A stretch of DNA of 28,793 nucleotides from Pirellulales bacterium (GCA_025924495.1 JAICIG010000031.1:1-28793), one strand, 5' to 3'; positions 7,615 to 15,771 are shown, numbered from the stretch's first letter. Notes: generated from the sequence alone by a model not told the origin. Program-made: numbers and translations.

Positions 7615-8445
7615 TTAAGACTTACGTGCGAGTTCGATCGCTTTGACGGTGGCGTTCGCGCGGAATTCAATAATCTTCTTGCCCCATTCGATCGTCTTCG
7701 GCGCCGGCGCCAGATCAATCCCATTGATGCTGAACTTGCCTGCCGCGCCGCGCTCCTTCATTCGCACCGTATTCGGGTCAACCGTCATCATTATTGCGGT
7801 GATTGCAAAGTCGTCGTGCAGACCTTCCGGCGTTTGCTTGATTCCTTCGCTTTCCAGCCATTTCGTCACCTCAGCATAGTCGTAGTACTCGGCGATATAA
7901 TGCAGTCTCGCGCGCCCGGACCAGCGCGCATTCAGCTCCGAGGCGGTCCGTTTCATTCCCTCCTGGTTGCCGCCACTATCGCCAATCAACACGATTTCCG
8001 TAAAGCCATGGGTTCGCAGGCTGTTGCAGATGTCTGTTAACAGCGCCTCATACGTTCTCTCGGTGAGACTAATCGTCCCGGGATAACGCATGTGCCCGCT
8101 GGGCGGATCAATGTCGCCTTCGGGCACAAATGGAACAATTGGCGCCACGAGTGCGTTGCCGAGTTTGCGGGCAATGGCCTGCGTGGTGGCGCGGAGGACA
8201 TAGTTGTGCTTGCCCGTCGCCAGGTAAGGGCCGTTCTGTTCCAACCCGCCGGTGGCAACAATAGCAGTTGTTTTACCCGCCGCCATGGCATCGCGAATCT
8301 CCATCCAAGTCATCTCTTCCATGAAGACCGTGTCCATCACTGGAATTGGCCGCGGCGAGTTCGGATCCGGACTCTCGGGCGAAGGCGGCGGAGCCTGAAC
8401 TCCGAAAGCGAAAAGAACGACGCCAATCAATCGTGCTCGGAGCAT
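7615..8445 (-). CDS. Exported creatininase-family protein with altered metal-site residues
   Basis: 276 aa from the ATG at 8445 (AAAGGG 7 nt upstream; the TTG just before it is less likely). Residues 1-18 form a signal peptide, followed by a Pro/Ser linker. The rest follows the creatininase (amidohydrolase) fold: GGLEQNGPYL at 67-76, PEGDIDPPSGHMRYPGTISL at ~108-127, LIGDSGGNQEG at ~153-163 and EGLHDDFAIT at ~207-216. In creatininase itself the divalent metals are held by Glu-x-His, a downstream Asp and His/Glu of the NGH motif. Here the Glu is kept (E69) but His is N71, the Asp position is about H80 (GKHN), and the NGHGGN His is S157. It may be a different hydrolase or non-catalytic. It is probably periplasmic, unlike typical cytoplasmic creatininases. 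Family sure, activity unknown. Confidence 0.82.
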   Translation of the reverse strand: MLRARLIGVVLFAFGVQAPPPSPESPDPNSPRPIPVMDTVFMEEMTWMEIRDAMAAGKTTAIVATGGLEQNGPYLATGKHNYVLRATTQAIARKLGNALVAPIVPFVPEGDIDPPSGHMRYPGTISLTERTYEALLTDICNSLRTHGFTEIVLIGDSGGNQEGMKRTASELNARWSGRARLHYIAEYYDYAEVTKWLESEGIKQTPEGLHDDFAITAIMMTVDPNTVRMKERGAAGKFSINGIDLAPAPKTIEWGKKIIEFRANATVKAIELARKS

Positions 8446-8639
8446 CAATGAACCCTTTCTCAGGCGTAACTCTCGGTGTGCTTCAATTACATCATGCCCG
8501 TCCTATCGCACAGGCCCCTATCCTAAAGAGCGGCCCCGCGCGATACAACAATGGCCTGCCACGCCAAGGCTACGCAACGCTGCCAAGGCTGCGCAAAGCT
8601 CGCTGTCGGCCTGTCAGCGGACGTGGGGCGGCGCAAAGG

Positions 8640-9695
8640 TCAAATCGCCTTATCAGCGCAGACAAACAGGTCCACCCCTAGCCGTTCGGCGCCAACGGAA
8701 ACGCAAGCCTGCGGTATACCCGCCTCTTCCGTCAGCTCCCAAAGCTCGTTCTGCGTACGATAGGTCAAGTACCAGTTTCCGAGCCATTCCATGTAAGCGC
8801 GCGTCGGATTATGCGGAGCGAAATTCCCGACCAGCAGCACGCCTCGGCGGCTAAGACTCTGCCAGAACGTCCTCAACAAGCTGGCCGCGGCTGCGTCTGG
8901 CAAGTAGTCGAATAAGCCAGAACACACGAGGAAATCGGCGCCATCAAGGAGCGCTAGAGTCTTCGGCTTGGTTGCCAGTCGATACAAGTTATCGCGCTGC
9001 CCTACAACTTGTGCGGTTGGGAGCAGGCCGTTGATCCGGCTGCAGGCGTGCTCGACGGCGTCTTCATCCAAATCGAGCAATGCAATGTGGACTTGGTTTC
9101 GCTTCTGAGCCGGCAACCAGCGCAAAGCCAGCTCGACGTCAAGGCCCGGACCGCAGCCAACGCTGACGATGCGAAACGGCTTGCCGCCTTCTGCCGCCAG
9201 ACAACGGGCGGCGAGCGCCGCCGCGATTTGCTGTGTGCGCGATCGAACCGCCTCAACAGCGACCTGACTCTGGAAGTATCGGTCGAACAATCGGCCGAGC
9301 GGGTGGTCCACGCAGTGACCTTCAAAAAATTGCACGAACATCTCGTAATCGCCAGCGTACCCTCTGGGCTTGTTACGGGCGCGCTCTTGCAGCGAGCCGA
9401 GTTGAAGCCATGAGCCGGCGACGGCCCAAAACTCATTTGACGGCATTTGGTTCGAGCGTCCCCAGCAGCGCGTGCGGGCCAGCCGATTCAGACAACGATC
9501 CATGGCATTCTGCACCAGCGCAAAGCCTAAGGACTGGTCAGCCCAATCCGCGGACCGCTTCGCCGCTCGCTCAAGATCGTAGAGCAATGCCTGCGCTGCA
9601 TCGCGCGCTTCGTGGACCGCAGCCGCAGCCGCAGACTGCGACGCTGGCGCCTCGCCGACAAGCTCGGAGTCGAAGCCGGAAGGACCTAAGACCAC
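8640..9695 (-). CDS. SAM-dependent methyltransferase (possibly PhcB-like)
   Basis: 351 aa, GTG start at 9695 with AAAGGG upstream. Residues ~173-330 are a class I methyltransferase: motif I VSVGCGPGLDVE at 177-188, acidic LLDLDED at ~207-212 for the SAM ribose, then FLVCSGLFDYLPD and GVLLVGNFAPHNPTR. Ahead lies a helical region with KPRGYAGDYEMF at 109-120. A GYAGDYE motif before a Rossmann methyltransferase recalls proteins annotated as 3-hydroxypalmitate methyl ester synthases (Ralstonia PhcB type) or bacterial fatty-acid/small-molecule methyltransferases. The substrate is not provable here; no PhcR/PhcS-like sensor is next to it. An ATG-initiated form would lose much of the N-terminal helical region, so the GTG start is preferred. 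Confidence 0.82.
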   Translation of the reverse strand: MVLGPSGFDSELVGEAPASQSAAAAAVHEARDAAQALLYDLERAAKRSADWADQSLGFALVQNAMDRCLNRLARTRCWGRSNQMPSNEFWAVAGSWLQLGSLQERARNKPRGYAGDYEMFVQFFEGHCVDHPLGRLFDRYFQSQVAVEAVRSRTQQIAAALAARCLAAEGGKPFRIVSVGCGPGLDVELALRWLPAQKRNQVHIALLDLDEDAVEHACSRINGLLPTAQVVGQRDNLYRLATKPKTLALLDGADFLVCSGLFDYLPDAAAASLLRTFWQSLSRRGVLLVGNFAPHNPTRAYMEWLGNWYLTYRTQNELWELTEEAGIPQACVSVGAERLGVDLFVCADKAI

Positions 9696-9700
9696 CGGAT

Positions 9701-10186
9701 TTATCCCTTTGAAACAGCCTGCCGCCGTGGTTGCAATATCGGTTTCAATCTCGCGCAGTCTGCAATCGCTGGCCCCTGCCCACGGCGTTGCAAGTGCCCG
9801 CTTTTTAGCTTGCCTGGGCGGCCATTGCCAAGTCGCGTGCGCAAACCCTGCTCATTCCTCACCTTGACAAAACGCGGCTTGCTGCTAAAGTAGATCAGAA
9901 CTCGAGGTGCGAGAACGTCCGGGCAGATGCCATGGACGTATTCAGTAGCTTCTTTAGCGGCAGTCGGTTCGAGTTTTTTGTAACGAACCCGTCCGCCAGC
10001 TTCCGATCGCAATTGATCTGCTTGCTCCTCGGCGGTCGCCGAGGCTCTCCTTTTTGCCGCTTTGATCGTTGAAACCGGCCCAGCCCTCACAATCGATGCA
10101 TTTAGCTCTGCCCTTGCGGGTAAAGCGACTGCGAAGATCGCGGGCAAAATGGGGTAGAGCCTCTTAAAAGCGTTGCAGCGAGTCAT
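9701..10186 (-). CDS. Doubtful ORF with a signal-peptide-like N-terminus
   Basis: 161 aa. The first ~27 residues look like a Sec signal (MTRCNAFKRLYPILPAIFA.., cut near ARA). The remainder is Arg/Lys/Ala-rich with no recognised domain. It lies 5 bp upstream of the methyltransferase on the same strand and fills an otherwise empty 578-bp region (9696-10273). Composition of the second half is unlike a conserved protein, and the coding strand is not strongly supported; it may be chance. An internal inverted repeat (GGTTCG/CGAACC, 9966-9989) is present. Confidence 0.3.
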   Translation of the reverse strand: MTRCNAFKRLYPILPAIFAVALPARAELNASIVRAGPVSTIKAAKRRASATAEEQADQLRSEAGGRVRYKKLEPTAAKEATEYVHGICPDVLAPRVLIYFSSKPRFVKVRNEQGLRTRLGNGRPGKLKSGHLQRRGQGPAIADCARLKPILQPRRQAVSKG

Positions 10187-10217
10187 GCCTTCGCTGCTTT
10201 TGCGACCGCAAGGGCTT

Positions 10218-10262
10218 CAGCGCTTGTGCGCTGTCAGCTGCGATTTGAAATGCTGTTTTTTT
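10218..10262 (+). promoter_or_regulatory. Hairpin and T7 run in the helicase leader
   Basis: CAGCGC (10218-10223), TTGT loop, GCGCTG (10228-10233); then a weak CAGC/GCTG pairing (10235-10255) directly followed by seven T (10256-10262), 11 nt before the helicase ATG. This resembles an intrinsic terminator or attenuator in the 5' leader, but the stem next to the T-run has only four pairs. Role is inference. Confidence 0.3.
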
Positions 10263-10273
10263 AGAAGAGACTG

Positions 10274-11623
10274 ATGAGCAAATTCGAAGAACTCGGCCTC
10301 GCCGAAGCGATCCTCCGCGCCGTCAAATCGGAGGGCTACGAAACTCCTACCCCAATCCAGGCTCAGGCGATCGGACCAATCCTCGCCGGCCGCGACATGC
10401 TCGGCTGCGCGCAGACGGGAACTGGCAAGACCGCCGCCTTCGCCCTCCCGACGTTGCATCGGTTGAGCGAAAGAGAATGTCATATCAACGGTCGAGGACG
10501 AAAGATCCGCGCATTGATTTTGTCGCCGACGCGAGAGCTGGCCAGCCAGATCGGCGCTAGCTTCCGCACTTACGGAAAACATCTCGGTTTGCGGCACACG
10601 CTGGTTTATGGCGGCGTCGGCCAAAACCCTCAAGTTCGCGCGCTAAATGCCGGCGTCGACATTCTCGTCGCCACTCCCGGACGATTGCTCGACCTGATGA
10701 ACCAGGGTTACATCGATTTGAGCAAAGTTGAGATCCTGATTCTGGATGAAGCCGATCAGATGCTCGACATGGGATTCATTCACGATCTCCGCCGCATTGT
10801 GGCCAAAGTGCCTAAGACGCGCCAAACCCTAATGTTCTCGGCGACCATGCCTCCCGACATCCGACAACTCGCCGCGAGCTGGCTCCGCGATCCGGCGACG
10901 GTGCAGGTGGCGGCCGTCTCTGCACCCGCTGAAAAAATCGAGCAGTCGGTGTACTTTGTGGATCAGCAGAACAAACCGCACTTGTTGGCCCATTTTCTCA
11001 AGCAGACTGCCTCCAGGCGCACGCTCGTTTTCACGCGCACGAAGCATGGCGCCGACAAGGTCGTGCGGCATTTGTCCAAAGCCGGCATCCGCGCCGAAGC
11101 CATCCACGGCAACAAAAGCCAGTCGGCTCGCGAGCGCGCGTTGCAAAGCTTCAAGTCGCACAAACCGCCGGTGCTTGTCGCCACCGACATTGCGGCGCGC
11201 GGGCTCGACATTGACGAAGTCTCGCACGTGGTGAACTTCGATCTGCCCATGGTCGCCGAAGTTTACGTGCACCGCATTGGTCGCACGGGCCGAGCGGGGG
11301 CCACTGGAATCGCCGTTTCGTTTTGCGGCCGCGACGAGCGCTCGCTGCTGCGTTCGATCGAGCGTCTGACGCGACAAACACTGGCCGTGGAGCGTGCCGA
11401 AATTCAGTATCCGACTCGCGAGAGCATCGACGTTCAGCGGGCGCCCGAGCCTGAAAATCGTTCCGGCAAACCGGCACATGCGCCAGGCAAGAAGCCGCCG
11501 TTCGGCAAGCGGAGATCGGGACAACACAAGCGCCGCTTCGGCGAGACTCAAACGAATCAAGCCGGCGCCGCGCATCGGCGAAAAAAACGCCGCCGCCCCC
11601 TCTCCTCGACCAGCAATCGGTAG
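10274..11623 (+). CDS. rhlE: DEAD-box ATP-dependent RNA helicase, RhlE type
   Basis: 449 aa. All DEAD-box motifs are present in order: Q-motif (F4, then TPIQ at 26-29), Walker A AQTGTGKT 46-53, PTRELA 85-90, GG 113-114, TPGR 134-137, DEAD 158-161, SAT 189-191, then in the second RecA lobe [14 protein letters not shown] and HRIGRTGR. The last ~60 residues are a Lys/Arg-rich, probably disordered tail that would help non-specific RNA binding, as in the RhlE group. It unwinds RNA duplexes in the cytoplasm, with usual roles in ribosome assembly and RNA turnover and often in cold adaptation. The ATG is preceded by AGAAGAG. It stands alone as a transcription unit, with a structured leader upstream and a hairpin downstream. 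Confidence 0.95.
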   Translation: MSKFEELGLAEAILRAVKSEGYETPTPIQAQAIGPILAGRDMLGCAQTGTGKTAAFALPTLHRLSERECHINGRGRKIRALILSPTRELASQIGASFRTYGKHLGLRHTLVYGGVGQNPQVRALNAGVDILVATPGRLLDLMNQGYIDLSKVEILILDEADQMLDMGFIHDLRRIVAKVPKTRQTLMFSATMPPDIRQLAASWLRDPATVQVAAVSAPAEKIEQSVYFVDQQNKPHLLAHFLKQTASRRTLVFTRTKHGADKVVRHLSKAGIRAEAIHGNKSQSARERALQSFKSHKPPVLVATDIAARGLDIDEVSHVVNFDLPMVAEVYVHRIGRTGRAGATGIAVSFCGRDERSLLRSIERLTRQTLAVERAEIQYPTRESIDVQRAPEPENRSGKPAHAPGKKPPFGKRRSGQHKRRFGETQTNQAGAAHRRKKRRRPLSSTSNR

Positions 11624-12049
11624 CTTCGCCGTGCGGCGAATTCTTGATTGAGCTAAATCGACTCAAGCCGGGCCCCACGGCGCCCCGGCTTGCAGTTTGC
11701 CGCGAGATGACCGTCATCCCGGTCGGGACGACTCGACATCTGGCCAAGCCGACCAGACAGCGTGCAGATCTGCTGCCGAAGCAAGGTTCCTGGCGGATAT
11801 TCGCTCGCTGCAATGGCATAAAGCGACGAATACTGCATCGTGGTTATGCAGGCTGGCGCCCTCAAATCGCCCGCTCTCGATCCGCCAGCGCCGGTGAGTT
11901 GCCTAGCGGCGGCCGATCGGCCTCGCTATTGCATGCGGCCGAATCGAGCTTGACCCACTTTGCGCAGCTTATTAGAACCACGTGGCGAGTCATGGAATGA
12001 CTCGCCCCTTAATGGCTTGGCGCCGTGCTTAGCGAAGGATCGTAAGCGT
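11624..12049. other. Intergenic region, no gene recognised
   Basis: 426 bp between the helicase and HAD-UbiA genes. An open frame (11644-12000) crosses it but its translation is Arg/Pro/Ser-rich with no family resemblance, so it was not called. The only structure noted is the hairpin at 11665-11691. The ribosome binding site for the next gene (AAGGAT, 12034-12039) lies at its end. Confidence 0.5.
11665..11691 (+). terminator. Hairpin downstream of rhlE
   Basis: AAGCCGGG (11665-11672), 11-nt loop, CCCGGCTT (11684-11691): eight perfect pairs, 42 nt after the helicase stop. No U-run follows, so termination is plausible but unproven. Confidence 0.4.
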
Positions 12050-13555
12050 ATGAAATCCGTATCTGCGCCGTTGGCCGAAGGCGCGAATCGTGCGGCTGTT
12101 GCGCTGGCCGATTCACTCCCGCAGCGCGACCAGGGGCCCCTCTGCGTCAGCCTCGATCGGACGCTGATTCGCACCAACTCGCTCGATGAATCGGTGCTCT
12201 TGGCGATCAAGCGACGTCCTTGGCTGCTGCTACTGCTGCCCTGCTGGTTATTGCGCGGCAGGGCCTATCTCAAGCAGCGTCTCGCCAATGCCGCCGTTCC
12301 CGATGCGTCGATTCTACCTTATCGTGAAGATGTGCTACTGTTCTTGCGCCGAGAGAAGGCCGCAGGCAGAGCATTGATCCTGACCACAGCCGCAAACGAG
12401 CGTTTCGCACGCGCGGTGGCCGATCACCTTGACCTCTTCGACCACGTAATCGCCAGTGACGCGCGAGTGAATTGCGCGGGCGCGACGAAACTGTCCGCCA
12501 TCCGGCAGCTACTCGGTCGCCGAGCGTTCGGTTGCGTGGGCAACTCGGTCGCGGATCTGGCCGTCTGGCAGGCGTCATCCGAGACTTACCTCATTGAGCC
12601 AAGCGGGGAATTGCTCGCACGAGCCCGGCGGGTGTGCGCTCCGCTCGTGTTGGGCCATTCAAGTGGCGAGAAAAGGGGCTTTGCCAATGTCTTCAAGGCG
12701 TTGCGCGCGCATCAATGGGTCAAAAACCTGCTGGTTTTGGTGCCATTATTTCTGGCCCATCAAATGGATCAACTCCCCAAGGCGATCTTGGGCGTAGTGG
12801 CCCTGACGGCATTCTGCTGTTGTGCGTCCGCAATTTATGTGCTCAACGATTTATTGGATATCGAAGCAGACCGCCGACATCCCACGAAACGAAGTCGTCC
12901 CTTCGCTGCGGGCCAACTTTCGCCGAGGACCGGGCTGGCGTTGGCCCCAGCCTTGTGCCTGGTGGGATTCGGCGTTGCCGCGCAGTTCGTTTCGGCGCGT
13001 TTTTGCGGCTTGCTCGCGGCGTACGTATTGTTAACGGCCGGCTATTCGCTGTTCCTCAAAAAACAACTGGTCGCCGATGTGCTGCTGTTGGCGGGATTGT
13101 ATACATTCCGTCTGATTGCCGGCGCCGTCGCAGTCGACGTGCGGTTGTCGCCGTGGCTCTTGGCATTCTCGATGTTCTTCTTCTTCAGTCTCGCCCTCGG
13201 CAAGCGTTATATCGAACTTAGCCGCCGAGGCGGAAACGCTGACCAAGAATTGCCCGGCCGTAGTTATTGTCCGGAAGATCTTTCGCTGTTGGAGAGCATC
13301 GGTCCGACAAGCGGTTACATGGCCGTGTTGGTGTTCTGCCTTTATATCGAGAGCGAGACGGTTAAGGCCATGTATGGGCAGCCCTGGCTGTTGTGGATCG
13401 CCTGTCCCATTTTGTTGTATTGGATTACGCGATTCTGGCTGCTCGCCCGCCGGCGACAAATCGCCGACGATCCCGTGGTGTTTGCTCTCAGAGATCGGGC
13501 AAGCGTGTGTTCGATCGTGGTAATGGCGGTGGCCGTGCTGCTAGCCAAAGCTTAA
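12050..13555 (+). CDS. HAD-UbiA fusion: polyprenyl-phosphate phosphoribosyltransferase type
   Basis: 501 aa from the ATG at 12050 (AAGGAT ~10 nt upstream); the frame is open from 11960 but the extra 30 residues are not family-like. Residues ~30-185 are a HAD-like domain: motif I region LCVSLDRTLIRT, LILTTA (110-114), GATK (144-147) and CVGNSVADLAVW (162-173). The catalytic nucleophile Asp expected at position 34 is Ser. Residues ~205-501 are a UbiA integral-membrane prenyltransferase with about eight to nine hydrophobic segments and the diagnostic NDLLDIEADRRHPTK (266-280), Asp at 267, 270 and 274. The nearest known type is decaprenyl-phosphate 5-phosphoribosyltransferase (mycobacterial Rv3806c), which moves phosphoribose from PRPP to a polyprenyl phosphate. 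The following DprE1- and DprE2-like genes support this over quinone synthesis. Confidence 0.87.
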   Translation: MKSVSAPLAEGANRAAVALADSLPQRDQGPLCVSLDRTLIRTNSLDESVLLAIKRRPWLLLLLPCWLLRGRAYLKQRLANAAVPDASILPYREDVLLFLRREKAAGRALILTTAANERFARAVADHLDLFDHVIASDARVNCAGATKLSAIRQLLGRRAFGCVGNSVADLAVWQASSETYLIEPSGELLARARRVCAPLVLGHSSGEKRGFANVFKALRAHQWVKNLLVLVPLFLAHQMDQLPKAILGVVALTAFCCCASAIYVLNDLLDIEADRRHPTKRSRPFAAGQLSPRTGLALAPALCLVGFGVAAQFVSARFCGLLAAYVLLTAGYSLFLKKQLVADVLLLAGLYTFRLIAGAVAVDVRLSPWLLAFSMFFFFSLALGKRYIELSRRGGNADQELPGRSYCPEDLSLLESIGPTSGYMAVLVFCLYIESETVKAMYGQPWLLWIACPILLYWITRFWLLARRRQIADDPVVFALRDRASVCSIVVMAVAVLLAKA

Positions 13556-13579
13556 AAACTCCAGGCAAGGAACGCATCC

Positions 13580-15034
13580 ATGCAATCCGCGGCGCGGTGG
13601 AAAACTGACGGGGCGATGGCGCCACCCGCCGCGCGTTCTGCGGCATCGCCGCCGCGCGCCGCGGAGCAAATACTCTCCGGCTGGAGCAATTACGAACACC
13701 AGAAATGCTTCGCCTATCGGCCCGAAAAGATCGCCGACGTGCGGCGGATCATCGCCTCCGCGCCGCAAAAATCAATCATTTCACGAGGACTTGGCCGAAG
13801 CTACAACGATGCCGCCTTGAATCAGGGCGGCGGCGTCATGCTGCAGACTCGCTTGAACCGTCTGCTCGATTTCGATCCCCTCTCAGGCGAGCTCGAATGC
13901 GAGGCTGGTGCGACGATCGGTGACATCATCGACTTCGCTCTGCCGCGGGGCTGGTTCCCCTCCGTCACGCCGGGCACGAAATTCGCCACCGTGGGCGGCG
14001 CGATCGCTGCGGATGTTCATGGCAAGAATCATCATCAAGACGGGTCCTTCGCATCCTGTGTATCTCGTTTCCGATTGCTCGTTGCCGACGGACGGCAACT
14101 AATCTGTTCACGCGAGGAAAACAGCGAGGTATTCTGGGCGACGCTCGGCGGAATGGGACTCACCGGCGCGATACTCGACGCAAAAATTAAGCTGGAGCCC
14201 GTGTCGACGGCGTACGTGACCGTCGATTATCGGCGCGCGGGCCACCTGGATCAGGCATTGGAAGAATTTGCAGCGAGCGACCACCGCTTTGCCTATTCCG
14301 TCGCCTGGATTGATTGTCTTGCCAGGGGAAAATCGCTGGGCCGCTCGGTGTTGATGCGAGGCAATCACACGCCGCTGGCGGAACTGCCGCGAGAACTAGC
14401 CGACGACCCGCGCGAAATCAGCCCCCGGAAAAAAAGATCGATACCCTGGCATTTCCCCAATGCTGCGCTGAACGCCTGGACGGCGAGGGCCTTTAATGCC
14501 CTGTATTACGGCCGCAACTACGACCGACAGGCAATCGTCGACTACGATTCGTTTTTTTATCCACTCGATCGCGTGCTCCATTGGAATCGCATTTACGGCC
14601 GCCGAGGTTTTGCTCAGTACCAGGCGGCCTTTCCCGCCTCCGCCAGCCGCACAGCGATCGCGACGACGCTAGAAAAACTTGCCCGTCGGCGTGCAGCTTC
14701 CTTTCTTGCCGTGCTCAAAACATTCGGCCCGGGCAACTCTGGCCTGCTCTCGTTTCCGCGGGAAGGCCATACCTTAGCGCTCGATCTGCCCAATCGCCGC
14801 GACTTGCGAGAAGTGCTGCAAGAGCTTGATGAACTGGTGCTGGATCACGGCGGGCGGGTCTATCTGGCCAAGAATCCCTGCCTCCGCCGCGAAGCCTTTG
14901 AAAGAATGTATCCCGCAGCCGAAAGCTTTCGGCGGATCAAGCAGGACCTGGACCCAGACCACCGTTTTGATTCCTCGCTGGCACGTCGTCTGGGGTTAAC
15001 GGAACCCGCCTTGTCAGCGGCTTATGCAGCATGA
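13580..15034 (+). CDS. dprE1: DprE1-like FAD-dependent polyprenylphosphoryl-ribose 2'-oxidase
   Basis: 484 aa, AAGGA 8 nt before the ATG. Residues ~45-210 are an FAD-binding PCMH-type domain with SRGLGRSYNDAAL (68-80), PGTKFATVGGAIAADVHGKNHH (131-152) and FWATLGGMGLTG (185-196); the HGKNHH stretch and its surroundings closely match mycobacterial DprE1. The C-terminal half keeps LKTFGPGNSG (379-388) and YLAK with K431, the equivalent of the catalytic Lys418. The position of Cys387, the residue trapped by benzothiazinones in Mycobacterium, is A400; the 31-residue spacing to the Lys is identical. The expected reaction is oxidation of the 2'-hydroxyl of polyprenylphosphoryl-ribose to the 2-keto form. 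It lies 24 bp behind HAD-UbiA and overlaps the SDR gene by 4 bp. Confidence 0.87.
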   Translation: MQSAARWKTDGAMAPPAARSAASPPRAAEQILSGWSNYEHQKCFAYRPEKIADVRRIIASAPQKSIISRGLGRSYNDAALNQGGGVMLQTRLNRLLDFDPLSGELECEAGATIGDIIDFALPRGWFPSVTPGTKFATVGGAIAADVHGKNHHQDGSFASCVSRFRLLVADGRQLICSREENSEVFWATLGGMGLTGAILDAKIKLEPVSTAYVTVDYRRAGHLDQALEEFAASDHRFAYSVAWIDCLARGKSLGRSVLMRGNHTPLAELPRELADDPREISPRKKRSIPWHFPNAALNAWTARAFNALYYGRNYDRQAIVDYDSFFYPLDRVLHWNRIYGRRGFAQYQAAFPASASRTAIATTLEKLARRRAASFLAVLKTFGPGNSGLLSFPREGHTLALDLPNRRDLREVLQELDELVLDHGGRVYLAKNPCLRREAFERMYPAAESFRRIKQDLDPDHRFDSSLARRLGLTEPALSAAYAA

Positions 15035-15771
15035 GCGAAAACGTCCTCATCCTAGGTGCAACGTCATCGATCGCCCGACAACTCGGCGGGCGCCTGGCCG
15101 CACGAAAATGCAATCTGATTCTCGCAGGGCAAGACACGGAGGAACTGCATCGCACAGCGGCCGATTTCAAACTGCGGTTCAACGTTAAGGCCGAAATCGC
15201 TGCGTTCGATGCCTTGGAATTCGGTTCGCATGCCGAGTTTCTTGCGGACTGCATCTCGCGGTATTCCGCAGGATTGTCGGGCGTAGTCTTCTGTGTAGGC
15301 ACAATGGCAGGCCCCGAGCAGACGGAAGATTTTTCCGAGACGCGTCGTATGATCGACGCCAATTACACTTCGGCCGTTTCACTGCTCGAGCTGGCTGCAA
15401 AATATTTTCAGGCGCGCGGACGTGGTTGGATCTGCGCCATCTCGTCCGTCGCCGGGGACCGCGGCAGGCAAAGTAATTATCGGTATGGTTCGACCAAGGG
15501 CGCACTGGACGTTTACCTGCAAGGATTGAGAAATCGCCTGGCCCCAGAGGGCGTTGCAGTCATCACCATTAAGCCGGGTTGCGTCGACACCGCCATGACG
15601 TTCGGCTTGAAAGGCCTGCCGCTCATGGCAACGCCTGAACGCGTGGCGGCGGATATCCATCGCGGAATTCAGCGCCGCCGCAACGTCGTCTACACGCCTT
15701 GGTTCTGGCAACCAATCATGGCCGCCATCCGGCTGATTCCCGAACCGATCTTTCAGCGGATGAAGCTTTAA
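15031..15771 (+). CDS. dprE2: DprE2-like short-chain dehydrogenase/reductase
   Basis: 246 aa, classical SDR size. The nucleotide-binding GATSSIA motif is at 9-15 with an N-terminal beta strand VLILGA; catalytic residues are S139 (ISSVAGDRGR), Y152 and K156 (YRYGSTKGAL), followed by PGCVDTAMT. The SSVAGxRxRxSNxxYGSTK run is characteristic of DprE2 proteins. The expected reaction is NAD(P)H-dependent reduction of the 2-keto intermediate from the DprE1-like enzyme, giving the arabino epimer. The start codon overlaps the stop of the oxidase gene (ATGA, 15031-15034), so the two subunits are translationally coupled, as fits a heteromeric epimerase. A hydrophobic C-terminal stretch (~225-240) may touch the membrane. 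A general SDR with another substrate is unlikely given the context. Confidence 0.86.
   Translation: MSENVLILGATSSIARQLGGRLAARKCNLILAGQDTEELHRTAADFKLRFNVKAEIAAFDALEFGSHAEFLADCISRYSAGLSGVVFCVGTMAGPEQTEDFSETRRMIDANYTSAVSLLELAAKYFQARGRGWICAISSVAGDRGRQSNYRYGSTKGALDVYLQGLRNRLAPEGVAVITIKPGCVDTAMTFGLKGLPLMATPERVAADIHRGIQRRRNVVYTPWFWQPIMAAIRLIPEPIFQRMKL

Noticed and set aside
9009..9712. Overlapping plus-strand frames across the methyltransferase gene
   Set aside because: Shadows of the minus-strand gene, which carries the SAM-binding motifs.
9966..9989. GGTTCG...CGAACC as a possible tRNA T-arm
   Set aside because: No acceptor, D-arm or anticodon stem could be placed around it; no other tRNA-like segment was seen in the window.
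11644..12000. 118-aa open frame after the helicase gene
   Set aside because: Arg/Pro/Ser-rich translation with no family resemblance and no clear ribosome binding site; it contains the terminator-like hairpin near its start.
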